64,000 nt of DNA from Maylandia zebra (GCF_041146795.1 NC_135188.1:945419-1009418); one strand, 5' to 3'; shown: positions 36,754 through 56,762, numbered from the stretch's first letter. Notes: generated by a model from the sequence alone, not told the origin. Program-made: numbers and translations.

Positions 36754-38147
36754 CTACCACCGAACTGAAAGAGGGGACGGAAGGATGTGACGTAATGCTT
36801 ATAAAAGTTTTTCTCCCTGCACACACTCACACTGTAGCACCCAAAGAAAGTGAAGTCAAGCCTGAGACAGCACAGTGACGATGCGATCATCGCTGTAGAC
36901 CGTGGAGATCACCTGTGCAGCCCAACCACACCTCAGGTTTAAAATCACTGATGATTATTTTCTGCTCACTGTTTTCTGTGAGAGGGTGACTTGGCTTCAA
37001 GAGAAAAGTAGCTGTTTTATATTATTCATTGAAGTCTAATAAGTACAGATCACAGTGCAGAAAACACCCTGCAGGATACATCTGGGATTACACGGTGAGC
37101 ATCTTTCCTGTAGAGTAAAACGTGCATTGTTCTCAAACTTGAGGCTTAAATTTCCCTTGATTTAAATCTTAGTATCTGACCTGCTGTTTATGATGCTGCA
37201 TTTGTGTGGATTGTGTTGTTATATTGTTTTTATCTGCTGGTTGTGTTCTCGGGTTTCTCTTGTAGTGTTTAATCACAGAGAGGCTGCCACCAACAGGTTG
37301 GATGATTTCTTGACTGGTGCTTAATACATGAGACAAAAAGTGCATAATCATAGTCTTCCTCATTAAATACATTATTTGTGGTGATCACACAGAAACCTGA
37401 ATAAATCCAGTGTCCCTCTATAATATGTGCTGTTTATTTTATGCCGAAATATAACAGTAAAGGTCAGAAAACAAAGGAGGTACATATCAGCACAGATAAC
37501 CTTATTTACCCAAGTGTAGGAACATGACATCCAGCCAATGATGGCTGATGTCCAACGACCTGGGCACCACTAACAGCTCGTTAACATTAAGTATAAAGAA
37601 TAATGCAAAGATCAGCACATAGAGGCAGACCGGCGTTATTCACAGCGGGCCTGTGCTTTAAGAAAACTAACAACAGACAATCCAAAAGAAATATATTTCT
37701 GTGTTGCAGCGTTTGTGAGCACCTGTATTTGCCATGTTATGGTAAAAACTCCATCACAGCCACTTTTAAGTGGGTTCATTTATATGTTAGGTATAAATCT
37801 GTAGCAGGGCTTTGTGCCCATCTCATGTATTAGATCAAAGTTGAATAGCTGTCAAAATCTACAATTCTTTTTGGCTTTAATACCTATATAATATCCCTCA
37901 CTTGCTAACATCTATAGATTTATACGCGCTTTTGATTCAGTGCATGTGTGTTTGGGTCACAGCCGCTTCCACCAGGCAGCTTAAAACACAGAAACAGAGT
38001 CGAGTCGTCTTTAGCTTTTACTTTATTTGTTTCAATCGCTTTATAGCGTATAGAGGGCAGGCTGAGAGCAGACTGGACCCAGTCGGATTACATCGATCGG
38101 TTTTAAAGCAGCAGTGTAAAATGTGACAACAGTGATGTTAAACTCAC

Positions 38148-38315
38148 CAGCAGCAGCTCTTCCTGTTTCAGTAAAACAACAAATCGACCGTCTAACTGGC
38201 CTGCGTAGTCCCCGCCGGCCTGTGGAGCAACACCTGTGCACATAATCTGCTTCAAGCCTCTCCACGGCCCCTAAAAGGTTTAATAGACACGTCGTCATAG
38301 AGACCAGCAACACGC
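38148..38315 (-). other. ccdc181: Predicted non-coding first exon of ccdc181
   Basis: On the minus strand a consensus donor (GCTGCTG|GTGAGT; exon end at plus-strand 38148) lies downstream of a CpG-containing segment with an NRF1 palindrome. It would splice to the acceptor at 36764, just upstream of the ccdc181 start codon, across a 1.4-kb intron (36765-38147) that shows no coding features. The upstream edge is approximate. This is inference from splice signals only; a separate minus-strand transcript cannot be excluded. Confidence 0.45.
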
Positions 38316-38340
38316 TTTACACATGCGCATGCGCACGCCA
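38300..38340 (-). promoter_or_regulatory. Likely ccdc181 promoter with perfect NRF1 site
   Basis: TGCGCATGCGCA at 38324-38335 is a perfect palindromic NRF1 site, typical of TATA-less housekeeping and ciliary promoters. AGCAAC at 38306-38311 is only a half X-box (RFX). The region is locally CpG-rich compared with its AT-rich surroundings. Confidence 0.55.
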
Positions 38341-38639
38341 CCTGCTAAACGCATTCACAAAAAAGAAAATCTCCATGAACACAGCGTAAACATGAGGGAA
38401 AAGCCAGGGGGTGTTAAAAGACCGTAAATATTGAATAAAGTAAAGTTATTAAATGAGTTATCTGTTCCTCCAGGCTGAGGTCGATTAAATTTAAAGCACT
38501 ATAGATAAACTGGGTCCTTTTGAGCGAGTCTTTCCATTATTGCACATTTTTATGACTAAACAAAACTAAAGCGCACATTTGAGCCCGGATAGGCTGCACT
38601 TAGAAGATTGCCTCTTTATCTACGGTGAGAATAAAAAAA

Positions 38640-38825
38640 CAAACCAATTCCAAAAATGTCAGGACGACGTGTAAAATGTAAACAAAACCAGAATACGAAG
38701 AGTTTAAACACTGATATGTTTTCTGTGTTATGTTCTGAATAAAACTTGGGTTTGTGAGATTCGCGAGTCTTTGCATTACGTTTTTATTTGCATTTTATAC
38801 GTCGTGACATTTTTTTTATTTAAGT
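38640..38825. mobile_element. Degraded MITE with about 40-bp inverted ends
   Basis: The left end (from 38658: GTCAGGACGACGTGTAAAAT, then GTAAACAAAACCAGAATACG) and the right end (to 38808: CATTTTATACGTCGTGAC, preceded by TTGCATTACGTTTTTATTTG) are imperfect reverse complements, separated by a short AT-rich centre. Flanking AAACCAATTCCAAAAA and the mirrored AAGTTTGGGTTTT-type sequence fit a common teleost non-autonomous DNA transposon. No coding capacity. Confidence 0.55.
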
Positions 38826-40685
38826 TTGGGTTTTATTAAAGAATAAAAAAGGCAGGCAAGTAAAACAAAATCAGGCAACAGATGAAAGATTAAAAAGTGT
38901 CAAGAGGGCAGAGAAAAGAGAAAATTTACAAGGAAGTCATTTATCTCCAACCACCTCTCTGATAAGAAGTATGTGTACAACACATCAGTGTAAATGGTTA
39001 GCACAGGTTAAAGTAAGTAACTCTAGACTTTCACCCCAAAGTAGTTTAAAAAACTTGGAAGTTGTACTTTTGCATGCTCTCATTTGTTTATAACAAGCCT
39101 TGTGATTAAAGGGTGAACCTTTGCAAAGATGTTTCTCAAAAATGAAACAACTGAAAGGAGCCTTCAGCAGGAAGTGTTGTGGCAGCAATGCTGCAGATGC
39201 TGGTGAATGATTCAGGACTTTATAAAAACGAACACATTATATGATGTGTTTACTTTTCAAAAGTAAATTCGTATTTCTTTATGTATGAGTCAATAAAAAA
39301 AACACTCGTGGATGATTAGAATCAGCAACAGTGCACACTACGTGGGTACAAGTTTCTGCCTCTTTGCAGCAAGAGAGCTCGATTTTATCAAGCTAGCAAC
39401 TGGATATATATACTTAATAATAATGTCACAGTATTAAGCATTAGTAAGGTATTAGTAAGTGTTTAATTCATCATTTATACATCATTACCCAGTATGTCAT
39501 TTATAAATACAGATATGTTTATCTCTCTGTTACTGTTACACCCTGTATGACTATATTTTAATCATAATCATCGTCATCACCGTATTCCCACTTTGAATAT
39601 GTATTTTATTTTATTTATTACCTTCCTTTATCTTCCCCATGCCTCTGCCTTGTCTCCACCCTTCCCCTAACATTTTTCCATCTACCCCAGCCTTCATCCA
39701 TCCCATCTCTTTACCTCTTATCTGTCCACCTCCTCATAACCCCTGTTTTTTCTTTATTGCCCCCACCCTCTTTATTACCTTTCTACCTTTCCTGTGTCAC
39801 TGTCAGACCCTTTCTTTTCCCGTTTACTCCCAACTGCCTCTTCTTTAAGTGCGGAGAAACACTGAAGCTCCACAGAACTGACCACCTCCAACAGTGCAGC
39901 TCAGCGTGTCAAAACCCTGAACACAAACTTTACACTAATCCGAAACTCTTTCGTTGTTACAGATAATGATAAAAATGTATAAGAAGGGAAGCCATAGAGC
40001 CTGGGGATTTTACATCCAGAAATGTTGTGTAAAACCAGACACGTTATAATTAAAAAATACTGAAGAAGAAGATATGATAGGGAGTCTGTACGCACAATGC
40101 CAGGACGATCAAACCAGTTTAGATGGATGAAAAAAATTTAATCATTACTTGTTATACTTTTTTCTTTTTCTTGATAAGAAAAGCGGGGATCCAGAGCAGA
40201 GATTTGTAATAGTTTTAAATCAGTTTGATCTTATGTTTGTAGGAGCAGTGAAACTTCTGTCAGTGTGAAAATGTTTAACAACACATTTATTCCTGCATTT
40301 ATCCTAATATAAGAAAAAGAAGTGCTATTTGAACAATATGTCTTTTTTGCACACGATAAACAAATGATGCTATCAGCATGGCTCTCTGGGCTTAAATTGT
40401 AAGAAATTACTCAATTACAGAAAGTTCTGGTAGCTCATTGGCCAGGTGGTGCTGTAATTATTAAACACAAAGTTTTTGCTAATTTTCAGAAGCATCCACT
40501 TTTAAAATAAAGAAATAATTATAAATATATATAAATATTTCTATAGTAGATGGTCCAAAAAATGTTTTTTCCCCATCTTTTTCTTAATTACTTTGGTGTA
40601 GTTTGAATGGCCATGGTGGTGTTTGTCAGTAGAAAAAGCTGTTAAACTTATGAAAGTACAGTTAGAAGTCCAAACTGCCTCCCAT
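38826..40685. other. AT-rich intergenic stretch between ccdc181 and cpox
   Basis: No gene is seen. It is AT-rich with a pyrimidine-rich patch near 39630-39840 (CCTTCCTTTATCTTCCCCA...) whose 69-aa frame is compositional. No recognisable RNA gene or transposase remnant. Confidence 0.5.
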
Positions 40686-40689
40686 CACA

Positions 40690-40772
40690 TTTTCCAAAGA
40701 CATCCAGTGGGCCATACTGGAGTTTGTGGTGGGCCTATTCTGGCCCTTGGGCCCTATGTTTGACACCCCAAG
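40690..40772 (-). repeat. hAT-like transposon terminal fragment
   Basis: GGGCCTATTCTGGCCCTTGG then GCCCTATGTTTGACACCCC is the reverse complement of the CAGGGGTGTCAAACAT... end typical of hAT-type elements in vertebrates. Only one end is recognisable here. Confidence 0.5.
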
Positions 40773-41219
40773 CTAGGGAATCAGCTTGTTTTATATTTCG
40801 ACTCACTGATAAAGAGTAATGCCTGATTTACACTTCTGCTGCAATTCTAAGTCATAACTTATGAAGTAAGCACAAACTCCTTTTAACGCTCCCCGATAAA
40901 CTTCCATGTAACCGGATGTGCACCTCCCAGGATATGTAACATGTAGCCCGCAATGACCTGAAAGCTGTAGGAGGTTGCAGCGTTAGGGTTAAATGGGGTT
41001 TCCGGTTACGTCGTCGAAGTTAAGACGAAGATTTCCCGCAGAAGTCTAAAAAATCAATCAATGTTATGAACAATCGTATGAGAAACAGAGGTCCTTAAAT
41101 GCCTCCCCAAACAGAGAAGTCTTTGAAGTCTTTGAATGCAACGTTTGTGTGGCGCACTGAACTCTGGGTCTTGGAGTTCTGTGTAGGCATGCATCATTCT
41201 GAGCCCCGCACCGCGATAA

Positions 41220-41275
41220 TGGAGAACGACATTTCCCATGTTGCGTTTATCTCCTTTGACAAACCACGCCCCTTC
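41220..41275 (+). promoter_or_regulatory. cpox proximal promoter: ZNF143-like, GATA and KLF motifs
   Basis: In about 50 bp, 115-170 bp upstream of the cpox ATG, three motifs line up: ACATTTCCCATGTTGC (41229-41244), close to the ZNF143/Staf core; TTATCT (41247-41252), a reversed AGATAA GATA site; and CCACGCCCC (41264-41272), a CACCC-type KLF/Sp1 box. GATA and Sp1/KLF-type elements fit the erythroid induction of haem-synthesis genes. No TATA box is evident. Confidence 0.5.
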
Positions 41276-41389
41276 ATCTAAGACATGCCTGATATCACGT
41301 AGGTGAAACTTCTGACACAGTTTTAAGTTGGTGGTGAGAACACAGTGACAGGCCGGACACACGGACAGAGAATCGTGTCTTGTCCACAG

Positions 41390-47279
<5,890 letters not shown>

Positions 47280-47975
47280 CCGGAGCGCCCCCGGGTTTGG
47301 ACGTCAGTATGGACAAAAACATCTATTTTATAAAGCTGGCTGATCGACCAGCTGGGCAACATTTAACCCTGCTTTTATAATATGGAGCTGCGCTGTAGAT
47401 GTCTGAAGAGCTTTTTCATTTTGTCAAACGAGCCGTGGTAAAACGGACCCTGAATAATGTCAAACTCAGTTCATGAGCTTGGTGCCATTGCTTACTGCAA
47501 GACCAAATAATGTGACTTAATGGGCGACCTCCTTTTCAGGTCAGCTGCACTTCCGTTGTGCTCCTTTAAACGTGTGTGTTTTGTTCTATGACCAGCTAAA
47601 TGTGGCTCGCTCTGCTCAAAGCTGTTAAAGCCGTCCTCTGCTCGCTTTCAACAAACACCTGAAAAGGACAAACTGAGCCACTGTGTCAGCTCTGCCATCT
47701 AATGTTAATAGAAGCTGGTTTCAATGTCCACAATGACTGTTTCTGCCACAAAATGAATAAATGGATATTCGCCACTCTCTGCTGAGGCCCATTCACTTTG
47801 TGCTGGTCTTTGATTTGTGGTTAATGAATCACTTTATGGTTTGTTTGAACAGCAGTAAACGATCTCTGACCCACAGAGGACGAATGTGAGTCACAGGCCA
47901 GGTGGAAACAACAATCTGTCTTATCTACAGTTTCTTCTGTTCCTTTAAAATAAAGTGAAGCTCACACTGGATACA
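47280..47975 (+). other. cpox: cpox 3' untranslated region (inferred)
   Basis: Follows the stop codon. Candidate poly(A) signals AATAAA at 47756-47761 and 47949-47954. No coding features. Confidence 0.5.
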
Positions 47976-48152
47976 TCTGTATCCTTGGTAAGAATCTCAC
48001 TTTGTGAGCGCCTGGAAAACCACCAGGCGATGAATAATTTGTCCCTTTGTGAGTGATGATGGTAACAGTGCGGGGGGGCAACAAGTGCTCACCCAAACAA
48101 ACTGAACATGTTCTCGAGACGCTGAAAGATTCATGCAGCGAGTTTTAAATAT

Positions 48153-49791
48153 TTTATTACAAATTAATTCAAGCTTTTGCACAAGTGAAAGATTTATAAC
48201 AAGCTCCTTACTTTTAGTGTTATGTAACGTGTTTTTCCTCGATAAGGCTTTGTAAAAACAGGGTTCGGTTAAGTAACAGTACAACAAGTGGCCGAACCAA
48301 AATTGCTACCTCTACCAGCACGAGTCAGCTCAGTGTCGCAGCGAGTGCTGAGGCTCAAAGGTCACGCTGCAAACGTTCAGTGCTCTGCTGCGTGACAGTG
48401 ATCAGCATTAGTGACGACATATTTGGCTTTAGAGTGTATGCAGCAGCAGCAGCGTTTCATATAGACCGAGCACTCTGAGGATTACAACGTCATTGTTACT
48501 GCTGAGTGACACAGCAAACGTGAAACAGACTGTCCTACTTTCTATGAAACAGCTCATTCTGAGCTTCGCCCCTCCATTATTCACAACCGACTGTACTACG
48601 GTTACATCAGCACCGGTGCAGTCACTGGCCTTTAAGCTTTAAAAAATGCCTCCCCGTAATGTTTGCACACAGATACACAGTTACATAGATACATTACTCA
48701 TGCTAAACATAGACTTTATCCACGGTGACTGTAAATACAGAAGCTTCCCCTGACAACCCGTCTCTGCTGCTTTCTGCCCCACATTTATGTGCAAGTCAGT
48801 AACTGTAGCACAGCTGCAGCTTCACATCCAGGAGGTCCGTTTGGGAAGGAGGGCGTTCCACAGTTAAAGCAGCTGTCAGAGGCCCCACTAGTGTTCATGG
48901 GCCAGTGAGTCCTGACCATTAAATCAAATTAGACAGTACGGAGACACCTCTAACCTCACGAGGACAGCATGAACTACAGGCGTTACCGAAATATAAGCAG
49001 GTAATGACGCATAACTGCCCTCCTTCCCTTAACCCTTCGTGTTTACTAAAGATGGACCAATGCTTTGGTTTGGCGTGTCACCTCATGGTTTAAGGCATAT
49101 TAACTGAGTCATTTCTGTAACTGGGAGACACCTGCTGCTGCCTATCTTGGCCAGGTTTCCCTTGAAAAAGAGGTTTTTAATCTCAGTGGGATCTTCCTGG
49201 TTAAATAAAAAAAAATATATTATGCCTTGACATCTGTTTACTGTTTACAGGTAAAACCCTCATTGGAGCCACATGCAGGCTCCCGGCCCACCACGAGAGA
49301 CCGGCTGGTGAATAATGTCCTTTCTCAAAAGTCTGCATTATGTTCACTTATGATCGAGTCACACACGGCAAATGTACAACCACAAACTTGTGGATGAAGT
49401 ATTTTTGACAAGGACGTATTCAAAGATGAAAAACAAATGATGTGACGCCGCCCACTCGGGTCTCAAACTGGCATCAGTCGGTACCGAGCGCCACTAAAGC
49501 ATTGGTCTCACACCTGTGATACAAACCCTGTTTGTGAATCTGTAGCTGTGACACAGCGTGAGGAGAAGCAGCAGCGTGGTATTGCACCGTCACTCGTTCC
49601 TTCAACGGTTAGTGCAACTTCTGTTCCAGCACTGATGATTGCATTAGTCCACTGACCAAACAGTTATTAGTGTTTCTGTCGTGTGTGTTGGATTGCAGGG
49701 GGGGGCTGGTGAAACCACAGCAGTAGCACTGCTAAACAATAAGTCTTAGTGTGTGTTAGGGCTTTTGTTAGGCTGCTGGTTAAAAACACGT
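48153..49791 (-). other. prrg1: prrg1 3' untranslated region (inferred)
   Basis: Follows the prrg1 stop on the minus strand. TTTATT at 48153-48158 on the plus strand is an AATAAA for the minus strand, the first strong candidate, implying a long 3' UTR of about 1.6 kb. A plus-oriented retroposon tail (49141-49215) sits inside. No other feature seen. Confidence 0.4.
49141..49215 (+). repeat. Retroposon 3' tail
   Basis: CTTGAAAAAGAGGTTTTTAA, TCTCAGTGGGATCTTCCTGG, then TTAAATAAA and poly-A is a frequent teleost LINE/SINE 3' end. No coding remnant upstream. Confidence 0.6.
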
Positions 49792-52729
<2,938 letters not shown>

Positions 52730-52739
<10 letters not shown>

Positions 52740-52770
52740 GATTCCCGCGGGTCTGTTTGGGGGGGTTTAT
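52730..52770 (-). other. prrg1: prrg1 exon 2: 5' UTR plus first ten coding bases
   Basis: On the minus strand an acceptor TTTCTGCAG precedes 52770; the exon carries 31 bases of UTR, the ATG (52739-52737) and ends G|GTAAGT after GGGAGTG. A tiny start exon of this type is usual for PRRG genes. Confidence 0.7.
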
Positions 52771-53376
52771 CTGCAGAAAAGCAAACAGGCATTAAGCTTC
52801 AGTTTGAACCTGCTGATGGAGTAAGATGACAGTTAACAAGAACTTCCACCTCAGCAGCTACACCCTTCCTTTGGTCCTACTTAAAGACGAGCAGCACGGT
52901 TTCCAAGCTCCTTCTCAGACACCACATCTCTGCTGTTCTCACACAGACCGACGTTTTCTAACAGGGACACGGTAAAGGGCGTCGTTACGCCATGACCACG
53001 AGACATCCGTGGCTGAAGTGACAGCGACCAATGGCGGCTGCCGTCCAGCGCTCCGCACGGATCCAAAAATAGATGACCATCAGCACAATCATCCACCACA
53101 AAGCGCCTCCGCCCCAAACAGCCACCGGGGACACGGCGGTGTGCTAACGGTCTCTATCGGGTTAGGTTAGCTTCGGTGGTGTGTGGCTGAGCGGGTTAGT
53201 GTCCTGGCAGGTCGATTAGTGGGCTCACGGAGCCTTCACCTTTAAATTCAATCTGGCCATCAACACAGGATCCAAACAAAGACTTCCCGGGAGAGAGTCC
53301 CGCCAAACGCTACGGGCTTCACTGCTTCTCGAAACCGCGTGTTGCTGCAAACACAACGCCTATCGCTGCGACTTAC

Positions 53377-53465
53377 CTTTTTTCGTCCCCAAATATGCGC
53401 ATTAGCGACCGTTCGTCTCCTCCGCTGCCCGAAAGATTTGTTGTACAAACTGCGCAGGCGCACAA
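53377..53465 (-). promoter_or_regulatory. prrg1: prrg1 non-coding first exon and NRF1-type promoter
   Basis: A donor AAAAAG|GTAAGT on the minus strand ends an exon at 53377. Upstream of it TGCGCAGGCGCA (53451-53462) is a classic NRF1 site in a CpG-rich setting (53120-53480) that contrasts with AT-rich sequence beyond 53540. The transcription start is probably between 53400 and 53450. Inferred from signals only. Confidence 0.55.
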
Positions 53466-53539
53466 GGTCTGTTTGGTATCGCGGCTTCACGAACTGCCCC
53501 GAGTTAAAGAGACACACCGCCGTTAGCACGAAGAATAGC

Positions 53540-54160
53540 AGGTAAATGTGGAAAAAATAACTAAAGATACATAAATGTAACCAATAATCTAATTATGCAA
53601 GTTAGTTCACAAATAGGCCACCCAATAAAAATCAAAGGTCATCGATGAAAGGCGGCAGTTCTTGCTTTCTCCATCCTCCGCAAGGTTAATTAAACGAAGC
53701 TAAAATCGTATGTGACAAAAAAACATAAAGAATAATGAAAAATAATGAAACTATTTTGTGAACTTGGAAAACTAGCTCAAATAAAATAAAAGAAAATAAA
53801 GAGGAAATATTCGTAGTTTTAGGTAAAACATTTAAATCTTATATCTAACATTTTTCACGTTTCTGATAAGGCTTTGATTGACATGTTTATTGAGAGTTTG
53901 GACGTCTAAGACTGAGTCAGCTGCTTAGATCTTTCCGCACGACAATAAAAAGACTGAAACTAACGAAAACCAAACCTACATGCCTTCAAATCACAGACGC
54001 TAAAATGAAACTAAGCAGAACAAAAAGTGAAAGAAAACATTAAAATAGAATAAATCGAACCCTTGCTATTGTAACCGTGTGTTCTTGCGTGCCTGACAAA
54101 GAAAGGTAAAGGAAAGAAAGACGTCCAAGTCATTAACTTACTCGCTCCAGCTCCTGCAGC
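53540..54160. other. AT-rich intergenic stretch upstream of prrg1
   Basis: Nothing recognisable: A-rich sequence with many short AAAATAA words, no frames of note. Confidence 0.5.
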
Positions 54161-54399
54161 CAAATACAAACAGGGGGGGTTAGCTCAGCCCATCACAACT
54201 TCCAAGCTAGCCAGAATTATATATTCAGCGTTAACGGCGCCTACAACACATTTGTGGCACACACATACTACACATTTATCTAACAAAAACAGGCACAATG
54301 ATGACAATAAATGAACTAAAATAACAATCAGAAACATCAGGGTGGCTAAATATACGTTATATGTGTGTTGTACAGTGTTAGGAAAGCAATGACGCCAAC

Positions 54400-54720
54400 C
54401 GCTCCCACAGGAGAATTGTAGAGGCCAAAGGGGTACACTGTATTTCAAACCCAGTGGGAGTTTCCCCCCAAAGAGGGACAAAGGACCCCCTGATGGTCCT
54501 CTTTGGGGGGAAACTAACACTGGGTTTAAATCTGGGACTCTCCACCAGTTAGAACTGAAGAAGCTTCTCGGATGAGAGGTGAAACGTCTTCAAGCAACTT
54601 AAAGAAGTCCAGACGCTTTTCTTTCCAAGCTCCTTAGACTACGATGACCTGGATCACTGAGAACCTTCACAGAGACCTTCTGTTTGGTTTGAGATTTTGG
54701 GACGTTAATATTTGCCAAGC
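54400..54720 (+). repeat. Dispersed repeat with internal hairpin and conserved 3' block
   Basis: The block CTGAAGAAGCTTCTCGGATG, AGAGGTGAAACGTCTTCAAG, then TCCAGACGCTTTTCTTTCCA is a very common teleost repeat sequence, possibly from a Penelope-like or other retroelement 3' region; class uncertain. It directly follows an imperfect inverted repeat (54447-54527). Confidence 0.5.
54447..54527. repeat. Inverted repeat (about 31-bp arms)
   Basis: The left arm starts AAACCCAGTGGGAGTTTCCC and the right arm ends GGGGGGAAACTAACACTGGG TTT; the arms pair with only a few mismatches around a loop of about 17 bases. Confidence 0.8.
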
Positions 54721-54787
54721 TGAGACAAATTTCACTTCAAATCTCAGATAGTGAGGATGATTCTAAAAGTCGAATTTCCCAGAGGAA

Positions 54788-54826
54788 CCCACCCGAGGGA
54801 TTAATAAAGTTCTATCTTATCTTAAA
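54788..54826 (+). repeat. Retroposon 3' tail
   Basis: ACCCGAGGGATTAATAAAGT then TCTATCTTATCTTA is the forward version of the tail seen reversed at 18470-18505. Confidence 0.5.
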
Positions 54827-54859
54827 ATGCAGATCCAGAAAACCATCCTCTTTCACACA

Positions 54860-55010
54860 CCTAGTCAGTTTTGAAGATTAACAATGGCTAACACTGAGCA
54901 GTGCTGATTTTCTAACTCTGGAAAATAACTCAAAATGTTAGAAATATTCCAGTGTTAGAAAATCAGCACTGCTCAGTGTTAGCCATTGTTAATCTTCAAA
55001 ACTGACTAGG
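54860..55010. repeat. Near-perfect foldback element (58-bp arms)
   Basis: The left arm begins CCTAGTCAGTTTTGAAGATT and runs through GCTAACACTGAGCAGTGCTG to about 54917; the right arm (about 54953-55010) is its reverse complement with essentially no mismatch. The loop is about 35 bases. A further small palindrome (AACACTGTCAACAGTGTT) lies at about 55028-55046. Probably a palindromic MITE; no coding. Confidence 0.88.
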
Positions 55011-55448
55011 TTACTTTTAAACATATAACACTGTCAACAGTGTTAATTTAACACTGGAGATTTTGCTGTGCAGCGACGTTAGTATTAAAGAATATATTTA
55101 TCTCTAGTGTTTGCCTGACATTTCATTTTTTGCTCACGTCACCACATTTTCCAATTCCTCGTGGCAGAGGAAGATACAGTTGTTCATTTCACTTTGTTTC
55201 CACATGGTTTCCCTCGTGCTCAGTGTTCTGTGTCAGTCATCAGTTCAATCTAAGCATTGATATTTTGTGCCTTAGACGTGCAATCAAATATGCAACTCCG
55301 AGCAGTATATTAACACTGATGAGTTATGATGTCGTGTGGTGTGTGTGTGTGTCTTACCAAAGTGTAGGTCAAATGTTCCTGCCGGCAAAGTCTTTCAACA
55401 TCATTACTGATGAAAACAGATTGTAATCAGGAGAGGCTGGATGGGTAA

Positions 55449-55450
<2 letters not shown>

Positions 55451-55527
<77 letters not shown>
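55451..55527. repeat. (AC)n microsatellite
   Basis: 77 bp of uninterrupted AC. The Cys-Val and His-Thr repeat frames across it are artefacts. Confidence 0.97.
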
Positions 55528-55530
<3 letters not shown>

Positions 55531-56089
55531 CAGTACAGACCTGCATATAATATCAATGTACTGGTTCATGAAACTTCAAACGTTGTGTTTTATTTTCAGT
55601 TTCCTTTCATGCTAACTGCGGTCTATAACCTAAAACTAACAAGGACTCCAACACAGATGCTGATGGTGCATTTCTAATTAAATGTAGCTATGAAGTTAAT
55701 TTACTCGTCTACGTCTCTCTCAGGGTGCATTTGTGATCAATATGAATTAATTCCAAGATTCGTCCCTGGGGACAAAAATCACTGAGTTCAATTAGAAAGA
55801 ACACGAGCAGCCTTCTAACCGTAGCTCTGAGTCTGTGTGAGACAGAATAAAGGTTTGTCTCACAGAGTGTTTAAAGTGATACAGTCGGTGTCTGCGCTGT
55901 GATCCACAACCTCGCACTGCTCAAAGCACTCTTGATGATGTCATTGTGTGGAGACGTCCTTAAAGTAGTTTTATCAGCACAGCAGCTCCACCTACCAGCT
56001 TCTCTGTTTGGGAAGGGCAGCCAATCAGAACAAAGCTGGCCTAAAGGGAGGATGATCTTAAAGCCAAAGTGAATGAACAAAAGCCGAGC

Positions 56090-56370
56090 CCTCATCTTCC
56101 ACTTCTGGTGACTGCAGAAGATTTGCTGTGGGGTTCACCGTAGCAGATCATCTGCCTCCATCTCACCCTGTCTCTAGTATCCTATACCGTCACACCAACC
56201 TTCTGCATGTCCTCCTTCACTACATCCACAAACCTTCTCTGAGGTCTTCCTCTTTTCCTCTTTCCTGGTAGCTTCATCTTCAACATATTTTGTCCAATAT
56301 ATCCACGACCCTTTCTCTACACATGTCCAAACCCTCTCTGCCTTACCTAAGTACACCTCTTCAGCTGCTT
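56090..56370 (-). pseudogene. LINE ORF C-terminal fragment
   Basis: The minus strand reads, in shifting frames with stops, VWTCVEKG, RKEEKRKTSEK, VKEDMQKVGVT and DRVRWRQMICYGEP. The words VKEDMQKVGVT and RVRWRQMI are hallmarks of the region after the reverse transcriptase in a common fish non-LTR retrotransposon. Several stops and frame changes make it a dead fragment. Confidence 0.7.
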
Positions 56371-56390
56371 GTTAATGCAAATATCCAATG

Positions 56391-56762
56391 AATTAATCCC
56401 ATGGGAGCAACATACAGGCATGTAGACATAGAAACGAAAACCTCCTAAAGTTCAAACTGAGCATAAGAATGAGGAAGAACAGAGGATTTAAGTGACTTTG
56501 AGCATGACATGGTTGTTGGTGCCAGACGGTCTGCTGGGATTTTTCCCACATAGCAATATCTGGCATTTACAGAGAATGGTCTGTACACGTCACGCGGCTG
56601 CAACTGTGTGATGCTATCATGTATGAACCAAAAGCTGCGGGGAATATTTCCAGCATCTTGTTGAATCTATGCCACAAACAATTAAGACTGATTTGAAGGC
56701 AAAAAGGGGTCAAACCCAGTACCACCAAGGTGTACCTAATAAAGTGTCCAGTGAGTTTATAT
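56391..56762 (+). mobile_element. Internally deleted Tc1-like transposon (non-autonomous)
   Basis: The left part carries GACATGGTTGTTGGTGCCAG and CATTTACAGAGAATGGTCTG, the right part CTGTGTGATGCTATCATGTA, CCAGCATCTTGTTGAATCTA and ACCTAATAAAGTGTCCAGTG. In full-length fish elements of this family these blocks are separated by about 1 kb of transposase; here they are nearly adjacent (joint near 56585-56600). The right end GTGTACCTAATAAAGTG is the family terminus. Confidence 0.65.

Noticed and set aside
55369-55677. Cys-Val and His-Thr repeat frames (also at 58467-58879)
   Set aside because: Six-frame readings of the (AC)n microsatellites.
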